Of a stretch of DNA of 64,000 nucleotides, positions 34,093 through 48,900 are shown piece by piece (the stretch's first letter is position 1; each line of letters opens with the position of its first letter). The stretch spans positions 6,523,501 to 6,587,500 of the forward strand of contig NC_063282.1 of assembly GCF_910591885.1 (NCBI RefSeq). The letters are read 5' to 3'. The position numbers and the translations under genes are program-made. The notes below the pieces were generated by a model. The model was not told the DNA's origin and did no database searches. It saw only the letters and a list, made by a program, of their open reading frames with translations. The stretch comes from Bombus terrestris. Lineage: Eukaryota > Arthropoda > Insecta > Hymenoptera > Apidae.

Positions 34093-36878
34093 ATGTGGAA
34101 TATGATGTGCGACGTGATGCCGACTATCGCGGAGGACAGCATTAGTCAGAGAAGTTCGCAATATTCCGGTGAGGATGCGAACTTCGAGCAACTAATGGTC
34201 TCGATGCTCGACGAGAGGGACAAGTTGGTGGAATCGTTGCGCGAAAACCAGGAACGGTTGCAGGAAACGGAAGCGCGTTTGCAGGAGGTCGAGAAGGAAC
34301 GGGATTCATTGAATCGTCAACTGAACGCCAATATCCCTCAGGTATGTTATGACATTCGTTTATATAGTTTTCTTATTTGTAAAGGGGATCATATCGAAGA
34401 TCATATAGAATCTCAAGTTGTTTTTAACCTCTAATTTGTGCCTAATTCAGACGTGGGAAATTTGAATTAAAAAATATACTTTTCAAAATTTTAATTTTAC
34501 GATGTACTTACGGTTTAGTGTTTTTCATTTCTTTATTCTTATTGGTTACATTATACACGATAAAATAAATTGTTTTCTGGTTAATAAATTAACAAGATTT
34601 AATAAAAAAATGATTGTAGAAGTTACAAATATAATACTCATTCTCAGAATCAGAGTATTCGTTGCAAGGTCCATAATTCACGCTTTTGACACTGGATCTG
34701 TTTCCATTTGGACCATATACTAGAATTAGAACCTAATTCCATATTATCTTCCTATATAGGTATATATGTATGTATTTAAATGATTCCATAATAATCAACA
34801 AAATAAGGTTACAAATATCTATTTGTATTTATAAATAATTAAAAAAACTTGTATAATAAACTTCTCCTTATAACAATATTCATATGCTTTTTAGCTACTT
34901 TAAACAAATAGACTACTCATAGTATTGATGTCCAGAATAGAAAATTTTTAAATCTAACAAAAATATCTGAAGGCGCCTTAGAAGAATAAACACGTCTGAA
35001 ATGCATTTGCTTGTATCTCTCATTTGTTTACGTCTATTCTCTATAATTTGACTATACAATGTTACACAATACTTGGCAGTTGTATTATTACTTTTATTAT
35101 ATGGTTTCCATATACCAGCAGAATTTTATATTGGCACTATTCTTCTCTAGTGTAAACGTCCATAATTTTCTACATTTTAATTATCTTCGACAGAAACTAA
35201 GCGGTTGGAAAATGATTAGTCGTAGTTTATGCGTTTGATCTACGAATTGTTACATATGAATGACGACTTATTTATTCCGTAGCATATACAGGGTGCGCCA
35301 GAATAAACGATCAACGCGTGCCAATGTGTTCTGCGAGTGGAATAAGAAAAATTATACTCGCTATATTGATACGAGAAATACTCCATTGTAATCTCATTAT
35401 AATACTCCATTGTAATACTCCATATATGATCGTAAAAGAAGGTAGCGAAGATCTAATAAATGTGAAAGATTCGTTTCCTCTATGCTTTTGTTAATGTATA
35501 GAGACTATTTCTCTCAATTTTTTAGAGTTTGAATCGACGATGACAATCTGTTGGGCTTATACCTATCTTTGAGAATATCCTATATTTAGCTATTATTACT
35601 TTATTGTCAGAGGTGTTTCTTAGATAGATTTATTTTTTATTAGCTAGATAGATGTCTGTTTGTGCAGGATTTAAAAAAGTGAAACAGGTTTCCTCGTTCA
35701 ATGTTTCTTCTCTATCCCGAGAAAGATTTTTGCTATTTGCAACGATGTACGTTGACGTTATCGCTTTTATTGTAACTTGTATCACGTAGTTGTTCAAATT
35801 TCTTCGTTTTAACTGAACGTGTACACAAACTTTTATTGCCTATTTCTATTTCTTCTCGTCCCATTGCTCAACCTAGATAAAGGAGAATTTAATGATGCTA
35901 TAAAAGAAGACAAATAGTAATTGTACGTAGCTGAATATGTTAATAACAGGTTCACATATAATACTATATTTCAATTATATTATCGAACAAAAAGTACAAC
36001 TCGAATCGTAATATATTAATGAAACTGTTTACTTTTAGCGAATAACGTTGAAGAAGAGGTGACCGCGATGTTAGAATGGGTTATTCGATTTAAGCCGATT
36101 CGACGGAGCTGGATCAGCACGCGTTAACCTGCTCGATTAACGGGAAAGCACAGATCAATATTTGCCTGAAGATAAAGCTGTCAAACGGTTCCCTTTTATC
36201 GTGAAAGTTGGTTAGAAAAATTATCCGCTCGACTAACTAGTATTCAACTCACTCATTACATATATTTCTTTCATTAAAGTAATTGTAAATTTTCTTCTGA
36301 CAGAATTAATATATTATGTGTGTCACATAAAACATTTTGAAATTTTATTAACTCTGTAATGAGACACGAGTGATTATATCATGATTATACTATTGAAAAA
36401 TAGGCAAAATTTTGAATATTTATTGCAAGCATATGTTTAGTAACAAAAACTAGTATACACAGCATGAATAGTCGTCTTATAAATTATAATGAGTATTAAA
36501 AATTCTCACTGTATATTGAGGCTTATTATTATGATACTGGATATAAATAAGATTATTTAAATATTTTTATGACCTCTGCGAAATATATACTTGTATTAAA
36601 TACATTGTACCATCTGTACATTTCAAACCTCACCAATATATTCATTGTTTGTACAACGTGCATAATATATTTATCAAAAGTTTGTATTGTTGTTCAAATA
36701 CTTTATTAGCCAATATATGTATATTTACTATCGCGAAGTATATATGAGAGAGTACCACTGGCTTTTTTAATTGCACGATATGTGGCTGACTATGGATCTG
36801 TAATTGCCGATGCGTTTACGTAATGATTACGGTAGAAACGTTTCAACCAACACGTTATCTTCGTAGTGTTCTACTTTT

Positions 36879-36922
<44 letters not shown>

Positions 36923-39900
36923 AGAGGAGACAAGAGAATACAACGCTATACCGGCCACGGCTCGACCAAACAATGCTTTGTTTTATTATTGCCACCATGG
37001 GAGTACGAGTTTATGTAGGAATGTTTAAATTGTCCGTCAGATGACAAATCTTGAACCTTTGACAAGAGCTGAGGAAATTCTGACCGAGTTGAATTTCATT
37101 GTTCGGAATATAATTAAGAGTTCACTTTAGTTTTGATGTATCACTCTTCTGTAGGATATTTGTTATGAATAACGACAATTCTTTGTTATCTTTTTGTGAA
37201 AGTGTTCAGAGAATGTATCATGTATCAGATATCAAAGAAATATTATATATTTAGTATAATGTAATATTGTGTTATGGTTAGTTTATCATTTTATCTATTA
37301 TATTAGTCTATTCGATTATGTCACGATACCGTGAATCGTGCAAATTGCTCATTCTTTGTGTCTCATATCATCGGTTCTCTTTCCCACAGGAGAATGACTC
37401 CCAGTTATCACACGTAATTGCACGTAACATTCTTCGTTATCCGTGAAGCCTCTAGACTATGTATGCTTGTATATCGTCTAGAAAAAATAACCTTAAATTA
37501 AGTTAAATTAAGTCGATTGCAGTAGAATTAAATCGTTAATGTGCTACAATTTTATTTACGTAAAGTAGTACAAAGTAGTTATGATATAATAATTCTATAT
37601 TACATATTCAAACTTTACCATTTAGATATTAAAAGAGAAAGACATAAATTAAAGAAAAATAGAAAAATTTTTGATAGAAGATTTTGTAAAGCATGAAATA
37701 ATCTAGAAAGGAAATTGTGTATTGAAAAATGTTCTTGACATTGGAAAAAAATGCATCGGTGGACGTCTGAAAGCAAAAAAATAGGCAGTTATGTGTAAAA
37801 AGAGGAAAAATGAGATAGTCGTTTAAGTAAAAGGCCAACGCGCGGGAATTTCACGCTTCTTGGAAACCTATTAAGGACGCAACGCTATGTTACGTATTTA
37901 CTGATTGCAATACTTATTTCCTTGACCGGTGTACGTATTACAGAAACTATCTATTCAATTCTGCACAGCTGGGAAGGCCGGAGGAGATAGAAGTTAGAAT
38001 AATTAATATTCTTATTGTTAGAATACAACTCTAAAAATAAGAAACCAAATCTTTTATAAGTTATATCGTAATAGTATTGTAATTTTGTTATTTATCAACG
38101 AATCAGGTCGTTTAATTGCAAGGATACAAGAGAATATAATAGTTTCGTAGTCGTAATTTATTTTTGTCTCTTCTCTACACAATTTTCTCTCTCATGATAC
38201 ATTGCTTTTTGTAGGTATAATGAAGAGATTGCCGATGAGTATTTGCATTGTAAAATTCATCAAGAAGGATGATTTTTGTGTGGTCTGAAGCGAAACGTGA
38301 TGCGCACAGTCTAGAGGAGCAATATTATCTACTTTGTGGTCCAATTCCTAGCTATATATGCACATAACGGTAAACCGCCGGAAATGCACATAGATCTCGA
38401 TGCAAACTCGTAGGTGGTGTATATATGTGCTCGTAACGCGGCGTCTTATTCACCTATTTCTCCCGTGAAATCTCCCCTATATCCGTGGAATGAATTTACG
38501 GATAAAAATATTGCCATGCTGGCTTTTCTCTAAACGGACAGTAAAGAAACTGAAAATACCTGAAATAACTCGTTATAGTATACAATGTAATGGCTATCTT
38601 GCTTTAAAAAACACTTTTTACTATAACGTATTTACCAAAACTATAATTTTATGTATATGGGATAGATGAAGAGATTGTTTCCCAAGGCACAGGTCCCAGA
38701 AAAAAAATTTCCTGCCAATTATTTATTAAGCTTTCGCTGCGGCTGAAACGTGACAGCTTTCTGCAGAGTTTGGCAAGTTCCAATGAAAATCTATAAGCTG
38801 TACTGGCTTCGATAGCGTCTTATCTTGCCAGGAGCAGCTTCGAAAATACACACCGGCTTTATCGTTCAATTTAACCTTTGCTCGTTGCATGACATTTGCA
38901 TTTCATAATGTATTCTGTTATTTATAAATTATAAATGTGAAGGAGGAGAACGGTACCATTTAGATGCCTGCGACAGAGAACGCAGATGATGTATAAAAAT
39001 TCCTTATCACCGGTAATTTCTCTGTTGCGTATCTCGATAAATGCTCATTGAGGCGATGGCGTTGCATTCAGAACGCCACATATGTAGCGCCTGTCGAAAT
39101 TTTCGATTTGCATTGTATCATGCACCTTCTGATATCGTCATACATTAATCTGTGATTTATTAAGTTACTGCAGGTTCTCCCACGAGATAATACGGAAATT
39201 TTGTTGGTCTTAAGTCAACAACGATGTCGTATGATATTGTTCAGCTATCGGTTTTTCAGAATTATCGCCTGAAGTGTTATCCATATAACTTTGCATAAAG
39301 ACTGACTCACAATTGGGTACTGACATATCTTCACATTGTGGAGTACCCTAATATCGAAAAATTGTATTTTAGATAAACTTTATCTTGATTTACATTTGAT
39401 TCTTCGATTGAATTTTAGGTTCCAGGAAACCTAAGCAATTTTAAATAGAAACTCCAGTAAATTAAGACACTTTGCAGGGTTCTCTGTTATTCTTCGAGGG
39501 CAATCAACAGTTTTTAGGAAGAATGAATATTTGATCGCGGAGTGCGCGCTTTCCTAATCCTTTTTATCTTTCTCTTTCCTTACTGTAACTTGAAAGTCAT
39601 TGTAAGGTACGAAGACCTTAAGAGAGAAGGCAGTGTACGTAAGGGAAAGAAACACAATGTGGAGCATCGATATATTCGTGGAATAAGGGAGAGAAACCGG
39701 CGACCATATCGATCCAACCGTCGCCCGATTGGCTTTTATGTACGCGCCGGCATGTTATACGGGGTGTCTCTAGTAAACACCAGAATTGAAAATGATATAA
39801 TTTCACACTGATAAATGGGGAACAATAGTAACAACTTATTCTTCAGTAAATTCTTAGGTTTCTTCTTGCAAAATGTAATTTTGTTGCACATTTATTAATG

Positions 39901-42900
39901 AAATACCATTACACTTCTGTTCCACAACTTGCTATCAGAGTTATTATGTTGGATTGTTACAAGTATCAAATGATCACATCGTTTATTTGTTAGTATTTTT
40001 ATAAATATAAATGAAGATTACAGTAGAAGAAACGTATGCACATTATGTTTTATTTCGCGACCTTCACATTTTAAGCTTCTTCTTATTTACATAGCCTGAT
40101 AAAATTAACGTTATAAATTAAATCTATAGGTGCTCTAATTGTCTATGATATGAAGATAACGAGAGAATTGAAGGACTCGCTAATTTTCCACGAGAGAAAA
40201 ATTTAATTTTGCAACGAAGTAAAACAGGGAAAATGTCGCAGTAACGTTTCCGGGCAGGAAAAGGAGATGAAAAGTGCAGGGATCCTCGGCGAATTTATGG
40301 TGATCGTATTATATATATTTGCATGCGGCACTTCGGCGTTGTCAAACCCTCTGAAAATCCCTTCGCATTTTTTCACTGCAGGATTTCGTTTCCTGCGCGA
40401 CCCAATGGCACGTATTCCTGAGACAAAGGGTAAAAATGAAACGAGAACGGATAATAAATGGCAGCTGGAGAAAGAAACGAACCGGCGACCCAGTTTCGTT
40501 ATAGTTTCATTAACTATTCTCATTTACAAGTAAATTCGTGAGAGAGGAAGAGAAAAAAGAGAGACGCTAGAGGGAGGGGAGGCGGCTGGAAAGAAGTGAC
40601 TTCGATTATGAACGATATTAAACTAGCATTTGCGGCCGTGTACTAAAGACTAATAGGGTTACTGATGATCATAATGAAATCTCGTAACTAACCGGTCATA
40701 GTTCAGTGAAGCCTCTCAGGGCTTGTAATTAATTGCGATTAGCAATGAAACAGCGAAACGGCGCCGATAAATTAACAGTGCCGCTGGTGCAAAATTGGTG
40801 GCCATGGGTTAATTTCAATCATTGCGATTTACCGACACGATGCCTGATACACTGACCTAGAATAATAAGATCAAACGTGATCATTGAAACGATCGAAAAC
40901 CAGCGTGATACATTTAGTATTAAAATTTTGCTATCTTTGCGCTATCTGAGTTAGACTGTTAGATCTATCGATTCGTTCTTATTTTAGTCTCCGCAGATTT
41001 TTCTGTTAGTATTACGTATTAGATATTTTTCTCATGTTGGACATGTTCTTTCTCTGAAAATTCGTCATGTTTCTATTCTTATTGCATCCTAATAGGTTAA
41101 AGTGTAATGTATTTTTATCAGCCTGGTCTCTCAACGTCTGCTATCCTACTGTATCTATTTTAGCACTTAATTTCTTTTTTAGATGAACTTCTATAAATAA
41201 GGATAAAGGACGAAAGAAAATACATGGAAAAATATGAGGAAGCAAATCAGCTAGGAGATTGATAGGCAGATGAATTATTTGGTTCAGGAGGAAATCTGAA
41301 ATATAATTTGAAGGTGGGTCGAAGCTTCATTTAATTTTTGGACAGGGCGTACGTAAAAGCACAGATCTCTCTTCTCTTCAAGGGAAATCGTTCCTCGTGC
41401 GTGCTGCAGCTGCGGCCGCTGACTCGTCTCGTCATTAATTTCGTGTTACTGCCTCGGCATGCTTGTATCGAGTGCACGTTCGAATGGATTATCGATTCTT
41501 TCATCGTGCACAGCAAATGGCATCGAAACATACATACCTACAGGCACAGTAGCAAACAGAGTCTCAAAATATCCTGAAAACGTACATTTTTAATGAAATT
41601 TTCTTTCAACAATTTCTGTCTTACGTTAGTTGGTAAATTGATATCACTTTCTTTCATTACAATTATCTTCTATACTGGTTACTCATATTTATAATTAAAA
41701 ATTGTATTTTAGGTAGACCATACTGTGTTTCAATAATATTTAATTCACGAATTTATACAACAATATACAAGTGAAGAAAAGTGAAAACAATTATTCGTCA
41801 AGGAATAACATAATATTTTTGTTAATACTGGAATTACCAAGTGAGTCAACGCCATTTGTAAGTGCTTGACAGTATCTGAGCGCCCGTCACTTCAATTCAG
41901 ATCACACTACACGGACGGTTTTAATACCAATTTCAGTTAATTCAGGCTCTTAATGTGAATCAGAGCGATTGAATTAAATTGAACTTCTAATATTACGTCC
42001 CCTCCTCTTCCTCGAGTAGTGAGATAATATTGTTGTCCTTTTTCTGTGCAAACAAGTAACTTCAAAAGAAGATTCTTTTATAAAGCGTATGTACTTTGGT
42101 ATAAGTGAAATTACAATTTAATTATCATTATGAGATAAAAAGTAACGATGAGATGTAAATTCTACATGGTTTCTCTCATTGTACAATATTTCCAAGAAGC
42201 AATCGGTTCTTTGTATCGATTAAATCACTTAAATGGGGACGATCGGAGTAATGATTGAAAACCTGTATCAGCCATCGATTTTCCCTTCTTCTTTTTCATC
42301 CAGGGATCGAAAGGTGTTGAGTGTCAGGTTGTTAAGTGGTAGCTAACAACTCGAATTCTTCGGCTTCGTTGCTTCCAGTTGATTAGCAAGAGAAAATCGA
42401 ACGCCTCCACCTGCATCGTCGCGAAACATCTGTTTGCTAATTGATTCGTATGTATTTCAGACCTCCCTGAACTATCTTCCAACCTAAATTTCTTCACAGA
42501 AATAGGAATATTATTTTCCTTTTTAATCTCTTAAAAGCTTGTTACACGCTTGTTGAAGCTTTTGTTACAATTTGGAAATTTTTATCGTGGTGGACTTAGA
42601 ATCATGATGTATGTGTAGTATATATTTTAATAGAAAGCGGAATTGTCAGGAATAATTGACTTTTTATATTTTGTAATTTTTTAGTAATTGAAAATTCTAA
42701 TAATTAATAATTTCTCTCTTCATTTGGTCTAAACCTTAAAATTCATAAAAAAATTCAAATTTTCGTTAATTTTCTTCGTACCTGTGAAAATTTAGCTCGA
42801 GAAAATAAGAATCTGCATGTTCAATTTTCTAAGAAGTATATTACTATGCTGAATTCTTCTCGTATTATTCCATAATTGATATCTATAATAAGTAATAAGT

Positions 42901-45900
42901 CCTTCCTTATGTTCTTCTTCTTCCATCTTAAAAAATTAAGTTTCATTTTTAGTCTCCACTTTGAAAGATCAAAAGTGGTTTCAGATTACTATTTTAGAAA
43001 CAACTTCTCGTACAGTGTATATATTTTGTTAGAAAACACATCGTGTATTTATCGACGATGTATTATTGCGTTCCACGCATATGGAGATTGGGTGTGGATC
43101 TCTGATGTAATGTGTGCTGGATTACAGGCTGTCTCGGAGCAATTGGAGTACGAAGGGCAGTCACTCGAGCGGCTCGTATTACGTGATTTCTGTTTTTGTC
43201 CTTCCGCGATTTTCTTACCGATTCTTTCCTCTAAGTTTTTAAACTGGGCATCCAAAGGTCTTCTTTATTATGGTTGAATCTATTTCTTACATCATTAGGT
43301 TTGATCCACGGGGATCAGTTAATCACGATGACCGATCAAACTGTGAAAACCTTTCTATATTCGATTTTGAAAGGCAAACATGATTTTACTTGTGCATGTT
43401 CCATGAAACATAAGAAAATCGATAGTCTTGCAATTGAAATATTTGGGATGGATGTATAGGAAATAATTTAAAAAATAAATAAAAAAAAAAATGAAAATTG
43501 AGGATGTGAAAATGAAAAAAGTATCTAATATTTATATATAGATAGATGTTTATCCATTTATGGCAAATTGGAATGTGCAAAAATGTACAGAATGCACATG
43601 AGTACATATCCAGAATATAGCATTATGATATTTCGAGGATGAAACAAATCTCTATTTGGGATCTATTTCTTTAGTTGAATTCATAAATTACATTAATTAC
43701 TGGTGTTTATGAATTGCTTAATTAATCGTGTCAAGCATGGCCAGAAAGATACTATTCTTGCACTAAATAATATCAAATAATTCTTTAAACAGGAAAATTA
43801 CAGAATCATTACAGAAGAAAATGAAAGCCTAATTATCGAGATAGTTTGAATTGTCAAGTTAATTCATTCAGAATGAAATAGTAATTAGTATCGTTTCCTC
43901 ATACAGACTACTTAAACTATCTTTGACTAAAGTCCAACAAGTGGAAAGATGCAACCAATATCTGCTAAAGGAACAATTATGAACAAAAGGTTAATCGAAT
44001 CTTCACCCTAAATAATCTTGAACGGGATTGAATTAGCATCGGCGCGTTTCTCCATAAATCACTGCCAGTTTCGCCGGAATATTCTGGCATTCTTTCGAAC
44101 AATCGTAGCGGAACGTTGTCCGGAAGAAAGGGTTCGCTGCCAAGCATGCTTGGAGCGATCTCGAAGCTGTGGCAACGCGACACAAAGACCGTTTCATTTG
44201 TAATACTGCGGAAAGTTTCGTCCTGTCTAGCGCAGAAAGGGCTAGAGAGAAGCTAGGGTGGGAAACTTTTGAGAGTGGAACCTCTTCTCTCTCTCTCTTC
44301 CCTTCTTCTCTTTTTTCTCGCTCCTCTTTTTCCATTTTCTTCTTGTTTCTCTCTCTCTCTCTCCCCCCCTCTGTACTTACTACCATACTTATACAAATGC
44401 ACATACACACATGCATACAGATACACGTATATACTTGACGATCGAGCAATGAAAAAACTGACCTGCTCGTAGTTTCGGCACGTAATGCCGGCCAGGGGTT
44501 GCAAAAAGCTGCAGGCGCGTGCAGAGGAAGTGTGGAAGGGAAAGGGGTGCAAAAGGGAGCAAAAGGTGAGAAAGAGAGGGAAGAGAGTGGAAGCGAGGTG
44601 AAAAAGACGATTAGGTCGCCTCAACCCTCCGTCGAGAAAAAATTCAGATCGGGGTGAAATAGTTTTGGGATCTCTCGAAATTCTCACCCCTTTTCCGAGT
44701 TGCTGTTTTTTTCTTCAACTCGTTTGTTTGGTTTTCTAGTGGAACGTGCTCAAACTATTATGATTTTGTTAGATTTTATTACTGGATACTATCGCAGATG
44801 CGAAGTATGCATACTGTAGACTATGACTTGATTGGATCAGATGTTACTTAAATTAACTATTTACTGAAAGGTGTGATTCTAGGTATGATTACACGGTATG
44901 ATGAGTACACAGTAATAATTTCAGTGATTTAAATTATATAAAATTAGAGTTATGGATACTTGTAAGTTGATACACTCTTTTTATTCTCAATTTTTGTAAT
45001 CTTTATTGGAGTTAACTATAATTAGGTACTCTGATTTTTCTTCTATATATTATAAATGAATATCTGGAAAAATATAATAGAATGCAAATGAAAAGATACT
45101 AATCCAGTTAAGCCAGAATGCATTAATTTTATATTTATCTATATTATCAATCTTTGTAGTATCAACTTTATATTGAAGTCACATTTGGTTACATTTACTT
45201 AAAAATATTAATAGCTAATAAGTACAAGAATAGTATTACAAAATACTAATAATTAGCTATAAAGTGATGCATCAACTAAAACTATCAAAATATTAACTTA
45301 CAGTACACATCTACCCTTCCCAAATACTATTCATCATCAAGATAACCAAAAGTTAGCATCCCTATCATGCACCATGTAAAAATGAGCTCTCTTGGAGGTA
45401 GTGGAAAGCCTGGAAAGAGCCCCCGGGAAGTTTATCGATCCCCAGCCGAATAGGGCTGATTATTCGGTTTCAGAAGGCTGGTAGGAATCGGCGTATACGA
45501 GGATCCGGTTGAAAATCGGCGAAAGGACGAAGAACGTAGCGACGATATCGGGGTAGGCGCGGTATGGAGAGAGGAGGCACGGAAGAGAGTTTGGGGTAAA
45601 AATTTCTAGAACGAGGCGAACGGGTGCAATGCACCGGTGTACGCGATATACGCTCGACGATCAATAGCCACCCCACCTTACTCAGCCGGCGGCGCATGAA
45701 TGAACCTCGCCTTTTACACACTACTCGGTAGTAGTAGCTCTCTCTACTCGCGCGCGCCGCCAACGAGCTGCAACGCCGCTGCCTTCGGCCGTGTGCAGCG
45801 GTTTTCAATGTTCCTCTCTTCGCTTTGCCCGGATCTAGATGAAATTTAATCGACGTGGTAATTAACACCAATCGAATGTTAGCTGGAAGGTTGATGAATT

Positions 45901-48900
45901 TAACAACTTTTATTTTTGTCCTTGTAGGTGTTAAAGTTGGATGTTCCATTTGGAAATGATACCTCTATCGAAGATATTCAAGATGTGTATAAGTGAAACA
46001 GAATATAAAATCCTGTGTTTGACTTGGATGAATAAATCGAGAAGAAAGCCTTTGCCAAAGGATTGCTCTTCGTAGCTGCAGGTGTTAGAATTACATATTC
46101 TATTTTGAAATAATAATATTGTTGAAGATGTATGTAGATGTAATTTCGTGTTAGATATGGATGAAATTTAATGGGAGATCAATATAGAATTACGTAGCTG
46201 TTGAATTTGGAAACGAACAAAAGTTTAATGATCCTTCTTGGGGATTGCAGGTATTGGAATTAGATATTGATACAAATGTAGGTGAAGTATTATAACTAAT
46301 TATAAGCAACCTAAAGCTTGATCTAAATGAAATTTTCATAATTTCTTTTATACATACATTATGTCTCATTGTGTATCGTTATGCTACTGCCGAATGACCT
46401 GTTTATAAGTACTAATTGTCTCCATGTGTCGTTTTACAAAATTTGTTGTTTTAATAGAACATAACTTAGTGATGGTTGTAGAAAGTCACTACGTTACGAG
46501 TTTCCGTAATGGGTAAAAATATCTGTTTCTTCAACCAAATTGCACGAACTACTCTTAATTTACATAAACTTAATTAATTATTCAATGGTTTGATTTAAAA
46601 TGAACAAAGAAAGAAAAGAATGGAAATCAGTCCCGATACAAAGTCGGATGAACTCGTTCGAACATTCATTCGAGCTTTTTATACGCAGCTCCAACAAAAC
46701 ATGGCCCAATTTTTCAGATCCCCGATAATCGGTGCCACATAGCTGACCTAACTTTTTTTATTTGCTTTGTCACGTGATCGATCAGTTCCTTCCATTTATT
46801 CCTCCAACATTTCATTCTATACTGGCAAAAAAATTTAAATATATGTAGAAATAATGAAAAAGCCTAGGTATGCTAATTCTGCAATATTAAAAAACATTAT
46901 TTAAAATATTCTTTTATTTTTATAATTTTTAGATTGGCCGTAATTAGTATGGAATTGACGCATTCCACAAAGATACAGGTTGAGAACCATCTGTTTAGAG
47001 TGCACTTGCAAGACACAGCGCCGTACATAGTTGGAACGTTAGCCTCATATCTACCCACCACGTTATTACCGACGACTCCCAGTTATACGCTTAATGTGCG
47101 AGCTGAATTCATCGCGCGCGATTGTGCGAACTCGAAGATCATCCTTCTCGAGGAACTTTTAAAAGTTGCAATTGGTACATGCAACCCTGCATCTCTCATC
47201 CCTTTCTTTTAGATAAACTACGGCTTTCTTCATTGATGAAGAACTTTGAAGCTCAACCCTTTATGATATAAATTATATGTAACATTTAATGCAATACATA
47301 CAATGTATTTTAAAATTAGAACATTGGAAGTTGTAGATTTGGTAATGCACTTACATAGAATTTAAATATTCTTGGTGAAACTTGGAGCTTTCTTTTAATG
47401 TAATCTAGGAGATTGATTGTTATAAGGAACGAACTCTAAAAATATAGAGATTCTCAAATCGAATGATATTTTAGTATAAATTTTCATATTTTATTTCATT
47501 TCCTTACATTAGCTTGCGCTCGTTAGCTATTTTCCACGTAAACCGATAGAACTGATATTCTGTGTCACTGAGTCAGAGAAGTTTGAGCTATATTGATTTC
47601 CCTTCACATTCCTCGAATCTGTCCGCGTATTGGCATTGACGATTCGCCTGGTATCTATTTCTCCATTTACCTTCTCGCAATTTCATCCCTTCAGGGACAA
47701 GAATCTTAAAGTTAAGAAAGAAAAGATTGACATTTCTTATTAGTCAATATTTCTCTGTGTTATTAAAAACTGAAGATAATCATATTCATATTCCAATTAA
47801 TGGATGTTGATCTTTTATCAAAACAATCTTAAGGGAAACAATCTTAAGATTTCAAAAATAATATCTTTACAAATGAATCTGCACTTCTTAGAAAATTAAT
47901 GAAAATCACAAAATCTTTGATCTATTACCTACTTCATTTTAATTGTGTAATTTCCTTGAAAATTCTAGTTTCTCTCAGAAGATAGCTAATGGTACAAATT
48001 TCTTTGGATAAGCAAGCGATATGTTATCTGGAAGTTGGATGATGGAGCTTGGTATTTGCACAGTAGCTAAGGCAAACGGTAAACATCTGGTACATATTAT
48101 GCTCCTCTGATAACTGTTCGTTATAAGTTTCCGAGCAAATAGAACTGCAGCCTTTAAGGGCAACACTGATATACTCCTGAAGCAGTATTAAAAAACCACA
48201 GATGAGAAGAGGAGGTTTCAATTAGTCATCGTCGTGACTTGTCAGTGTGATTAATTACAAATTATTTCATACAGAACATAGCTGCTAAAAACACAATCGA
48301 TTCTTTTGATAATGCGTTAGGGAGATAGAGAGTTACAAAGTTGATTACGATTGATGGCTATTATCGATGAAAATGTCAGCGATTAAATTGCATTGCTGAG
48401 CTGAGAGCCCATTGTGGATAGTAGTCATTAACACGTTTGTTCTGCGAGAAAATTAAAGTTTTGATTAAGCTTGAGACTGGGTCAAATAATTATGATAAAA
48501 TAGGATAGGAATTATTCTTTTAAATATCTAATTAATTTTTCTAATTTCTTAATTTCCTAATTTCCGAATTTCTCATTAAATTTATCATATTTACCTTGTT
48601 TTTTAAATTCCAAATTAATTTTGTTTATAATATCTTCGTTATATGTTTTCCAATTTTTTTTGACTCACTTAATTCTTTAATTTTTAGATTCCTTCAATGA
48701 AAATTCAACTTCCGTTTACCATCCTCTGTAGCAACTAATAATCTCGCACTCAGGATGCTTTCTGTGAAAAGAAAGAGATGATATCAATGATATCTATAAA
48801 AAGTTCAACAGTCGAATAGAATAGATGCACTAGCTTTGTACCGTTTGAAACCACGATTTCGAAAGATTATGTGGTCTTATCTGCCACGTTTTATGTTTTA

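Noticed and set aside
44033..44687. Several overlapping open frames on both strands
   Set aside because: They follow from the CT/GA-rich tract, which lacks stop codons in most frames. The products are low-complexity Arg/Glu or Ser/Leu strings.
45470..45949. 159-codon minus-strand open frame in the Liprin-alpha intron
   Set aside because: It spans a GC-rich patch, has Arg/Ser/Pro-rich composition typical of translated non-coding GC-rich DNA, shows no motif, and runs into the degenerate tandem repeat.
46934..47212. 92-codon plus-strand open frame in the Liprin-alpha intron
   Set aside because: It looks protein-like at first (few rare residues) but has no recognisable domain, no start context, and no splice partner in phase.
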